Below are positions 12,528 to 15,124 of a DNA stretch of 15,124 nt, one piece after another. The position numbers were made by a program, and so were the translations under genes. The notes under the pieces were generated by a model, which was not told where the DNA came from, ran no database searches, and saw nothing but the letters and a program-made list of their open reading frames with translations. The stretch's first letter is position 1, and every line of letters starts with the position of its first letter. Source of the DNA: an uncultured delta proteobacterium (GTDB lineage Bacteria; Myxococcota_A; Bradymonadia; REDH01). The DNA is taken from assembly GCA_903912275.1 (NCBI GenBank), contig CAIWGR010000661.1:1-15124 (forward strand), given 5' to 3'.

Positions 12528-14423
12528 TCACGACCGCCAACCTGCGCGATAGGCGTCGGGCCGCTCGTAACCGATGGCCTCGAGGATCTCGATGGCCGCC
12601 TCGTAACGGCCCAGCGCAGGCATGATGTAGGCGCCACGCACACGATCCCGCGCCACGAGCAGCGCCTCCTGCGCGATGCGCACACCCTCCGCCCGTGCGA
12701 GCGGACCCTTGTCCACCCGCTGCATCCGCTGCCGGATGTTCGAAGGGATCTGCATCCCCGGGATCTCGTTGTGGATGAACTCGGCATTCCTATGGCTCGC
12801 AAGCGGCATCAGACCGAGCAGCACCGGCACGCCGAACCCGGCCGTGTCGGTCAGGAATCGATCCAGTACGCTCGGGTCATAGACGGGCTGGGTCATGATG
12901 AAGGAGGCGCCGGCCGCAACCTTCTGCTCCAACCGCCGAAGCTCGCGATCGTAGTCCAGAGAGGCTGGCTCCGCACCGCAGGCAACGGCGAAACGGGTCT
13001 GGCCATCCATCGCCCTGCCCGCGGGATCCACGCCTGCGTTGAGGCCCTCCACCATGCCGATGCAGCCGATCGAGTCGAGGTCATACACCGCTGTTGCATG
13101 CGGGTAGTCGCCCATTTTCGGGGGGTCGCCCGTGACGACGACGAGGTTGTGGAGACCGAGCGCGTGAAAGGCTAGCAGGTCGGACTGTAGGCCGAGCAGG
13201 TTGCGGTCGCGCATACAGAAATGCACGAGCGACTCCATGCCGAGTTCGCGCCGCACCTCCAACGCCAGCGCCCAGTTGGCCATCCGCACCGAGGCCCGCG
13301 GACCGTCGGCAATGTTGATGACATCGACGCCCGCCGCCTGCAGCATGCGCGCCGCCTCTACCGACCGGCCTGCATCGAGCCCGGTCGGAGGGTTCACCTC
13401 CACCGAGACCGCAAAGCCCTCCGATGAGGCGAGCTTCGCGGCAAACTGCGAGCGCTCTGCGAAGGGGACCGGCGCACGACGCTCCGCGACGGACGGTCGG
13501 ATTGCCACCACCTCGACCCGCTCCGCCGCACCACCCTGCATCTTTGCAGCGGCGCGCATGCTGCGGATGTGCTCTGGCGTAGTGCCGCAGCAACCGCCGA
13601 CAACCGCAACGCCCAGCTTCAAAAACCGGCGTGCATAGACACCGAAGTACTCCGGGGTCGCCATGTAGATCATGCGGCCGTCGACCTTCTTCGGATAGCC
13701 GGCGTTCGGCAGCACCGAGATCGGTACGCCTCGTCCGACCATCCGCTCCGCAAGGGCGAAGAGCTCGCTGGGGCCGTCTGCGCAATTGACGCCCACCACA
13801 TCGGCGCCTGCCGTACGAAGCGCCTCGGTCGCCTCTTCGGGCGACGCACCATCCTCCGTCGCGGCGTGCCGGAGAAAGGAGATCTGCGCGAAGAGAACCG
13901 CCTGCGTGCGCGGCCGCACCGCACGCAGAACCGCCTCGCACTCCGCCAGCGTCGGGAAGGTCTCGAGCACCAGGCCATCCACGCCGGCCGAAAGCAAGGC
14001 GTCCGCCTGCGCCACAACATCGTCTACCGCGGCAGCCCGTCCCGCGGTGTCGAGCCGGTCCCACCGCTCACCACTCGGACCTACAGCGCCGACCACGTAG
14101 GCTCGGTCGCCCGCTGCGCGCCGCGCGATGGCCACAGCTGCGGCATGGATGGCGTCGTGCCGATCCTCGAGCCCGACCTTGCGGAGCCGCCTGCGGTTGC
14201 TCGCAAAGGTGTTGGTCTCAATGACCTCTGCACCTGCATCGAGGTAGTCGCGATGGACCGACTCGACGAGGTCTGGATTGGTCAGGTTGATGCCGTCGAA
14301 GGACTGATGAATGAACTGCCCGCGTCGGTAAAGTTCGGTACCCATCGCGCCGTCAAAGACCAGCGGGCCAGCGCCCAACCGCTCCCGCAGAGAAGGCCTC
14401 TTCACACCTGCAGGAGCGCTCAT
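12528..14423 (-). CDS. Bifunctional homocysteine S-methyltransferase / 5,10-methylenetetrahydrofolate reductase
   Basis: The 631-residue fusion joins two one-carbon enzymes. Residues 10-295 are a zinc-dependent homocysteine S-methyltransferase barrel: VFDGAMGTELYRRG, ETNTF, GVNC (Cys214) and VGGCCGTTPEHI (Cys278, Cys279), the three Cys expected to bind zinc. Residues 325-620 are a MetF-like flavin barrel that reduces methylene-THF to methyl-THF: VSVEVNPP with Glu342, VVVTGDPPK with Asp433 and SFIMTQPVYD with Gln512. Known relatives include Bacillus YitJ. The fusion would make methyl-THF and feed methionine synthesis, although the methyl donor of the first domain is not certain from sequence. 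ATG 14423 overlaps the purT stop as ATGA, which indicates translational coupling. No B12-binding domain is present. Confidence 0.93.
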   Translation of the reverse strand: MSAPAGVKRPSLRERLGAGPLVFDGAMGTELYRRGQFIHQSFDGINLTNPDLVESVHRDYLDAGAEVIETNTFASNRRRLRKVGLEDRHDAIHAAAVAIARRAAGDRAYVVGAVGPSGERWDRLDTAGRAAAVDDVVAQADALLSAGVDGLVLETFPTLAECEAVLRAVRPRTQAVLFAQISFLRHAATEDGASPEEATEALRTAGADVVGVNCADGPSELFALAERMVGRGVPISVLPNAGYPKKVDGRMIYMATPEYFGVYARRFLKLGVAVVGGCCGTTPEHIRSMRAAAKMQGGAAERVEVVAIRPSVAERRAPVPFAERSQFAAKLASSEGFAVSVEVNPPTGLDAGRSVEAARMLQAAGVDVINIADGPRASVRMANWALALEVRRELGMESLVHFCMRDRNLLGLQSDLLAFHALGLHNLVVVTGDPPKMGDYPHATAVYDLDSIGCIGMVEGLNAGVDPAGRAMDGQTRFAVACGAEPASLDYDRELRRLEQKVAAGASFIMTQPVYDPSVLDRFLTDTAGFGVPVLLGLMPLASHRNAEFIHNEIPGMQIPSNIRQRMQRVDKGPLARAEGVRIAQEALLVARDRVRGAYIMPALGRYEAAIEILEAIGYERPDAYRAGWRS

Positions 14424-15124
14424 TCTGCCTCCACCGACACGACGATTGCGGAGGCAGAACGGATGGCCTTCTCGCGCGCCTCGAAGGGGTCAGCGCCCTG
14501 GCAGACCACCACGCCCATGCGACGGTAGGGCCGCGCATCGGGCTTGCCAAACAATCGCACCTTCACCGTCTCATCGACGAGGGCACCCTCGATCCCGCTG
14601 AAGGTCGGATTCACACCCGCGGCCGGCGACAGCACGACCGCCGAGGCGCCGGGCGCCTTGAGCCGGATCGCGTGAATCGGAAGGCCGAGCACGGCACGCA
14701 CGTGGAGCTCGAACTCGCTCATCTCCTGCGTGGCAATGGTGACCATGCCAGTGTCATGCGGGCGCGGGCTGACCTCCGAGAAGTAGACCTTGTCGCCCTC
14801 CACGAAGACCTCCACGCCGAAGAGCCCGTAGCCGCCGAGCGCCTCGGTAACCTTGCGCCCAATCTCGTGGCACTGCGCGAGCACGGTCTCCGACACGGGG
14901 TGCGGCTGCCACGACTCCTGGTAGTCGCCCCGCTCTTGGCGGTGGCCAATCGGCGGGCAGAAGAGCGTGCCTTCGCTCCGCGTCCGGACGGTGAGAATGG
15001 TCAGTTCGTAGTCGAAGTGGATGAAGCCCTCGACGATGACGCGCACCTGCCGGCCGCGACCGCCTTCGAGGGCATACTGCCAGGACCGCTCGAGATCGTC
15101 GGACGAGCGGGCCACGCTCTGCCC
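14420..15124 (-). CDS. purT: Formate-dependent phosphoribosylglycinamide formyltransferase (PurT), N-terminus outside the window
   Basis: PurT makes formylglycinamide ribonucleotide from GAR, formate and ATP in purine synthesis, without using formyl-THF. The window holds the last 234 residues, open to the edge and starting GQSVARSSDDLERSW; the whole enzyme is usually about 390-400 residues. The ATP-grasp part is clear: VRVIVEGFIHFDYELTILTV, CPPIGHRQERGDYQESWQPH, GGYGLFGVEVFV, then FSEVSPRPHDTGMVT, which carries the metal-binding acidic residues. The C-terminal part includes VRLFGKPDARPYRRMGV. An apparent GTG start at 15115 is internal to the gene, because family similarity continues upstream to the edge. 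The stop TGA overlaps the ATG of the methyltransferase fusion, so the two one-carbon genes are probably one operon with its promoter outside the window. Confidence 0.95.
   Translation of the reverse strand, partial: GQSVARSSDDLERSWQYALEGGRGRQVRVIVEGFIHFDYELTILTVRTRSEGTLFCPPIGHRQERGDYQESWQPHPVSETVLAQCHEIGRKVTEALGGYGLFGVEVFVEGDKVYFSEVSPRPHDTGMVTIATQEMSEFELHVRAVLGLPIHAIRLKAPGASAVVLSPAAGVNPTFSGIEGALVDETVKVRLFGKPDARPYRRMGVVVCQGADPFEAREKAIRSASAIVVSVEAE

Noticed and set aside
13569..14528. 319-codon plus-strand frame opposite the methyltransferase fusion
   Set aside because: It overlaps conserved domains on the minus strand, and the translation has no motif or ribosome binding site.
15113..15115. 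GTG as the start of the purT product
   Set aside because: PurT is normally about 390-400 residues, and the frame and similarity continue upstream to the window edge, so this codon is internal.

Overview
This window is 15.1 kb of high-GC bacterial chromosome. It is densely packed with housekeeping genes and has one large, unusual lipoprotein gene in the middle. Codons mostly end in C or G. The mix of genes (truD, glnD with two ACT domains, a xerD-type recombinase, scpA-scpB-rluB, purT, an initiator tRNA without an encoded CCA, and a cysteine-repeat lipoprotein ending in lamin-tail domains) suggests a deltaproteobacterial-type organism such as Myxococcota or Bradymonadota. That placement is an inference from gene content; no rRNA or other phylogenetic marker is present.

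Layout from left to right. A minus-strand pair (truD and a downstream unknown gene cut by the window edge, overlapping by 32 bases) diverges from glnD-xerD on the plus strand (overlapping by 26 bases). xerD converges on a 3.4 kb minus-strand gene for a secreted lipoprotein, and the two stop codons share four bases. The lipoprotein has a lipobox, thirteen tandem eight-cysteine repeats and two lamin-tail-like domains. Next comes the plus-strand cluster scpA-scpB-rluB. The RluB-family protein ends in a long Arg/Pro/Ala/Glu/Asp repeat tail and converges on a small membrane protein gene (DUF3147-like), again with the two stop codons sharing four bases (CTAG). Upstream of the membrane gene, on the same strand, are a strong terminator and an initiator tRNA-fMet gene with a near-consensus promoter. 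The right end is a minus-strand pair, purT (5' end outside the window) and a fused homocysteine methyltransferase/methylenetetrahydrofolate reductase, coupled by an ATGA overlap.

The genes form a few functional groups. xerD and scpAB act in chromosome dimer resolution and segregation. glnD senses nitrogen status. truD, rluB and tRNA-fMet belong to the translation machinery. purT and the fused enzyme both handle one-carbon units. The lipoprotein is the main accessory element and the best candidate for something poorly described. I found no CRISPR array, insertion sequence, phage gene, toxin-antitoxin pair or recognisable defence system.
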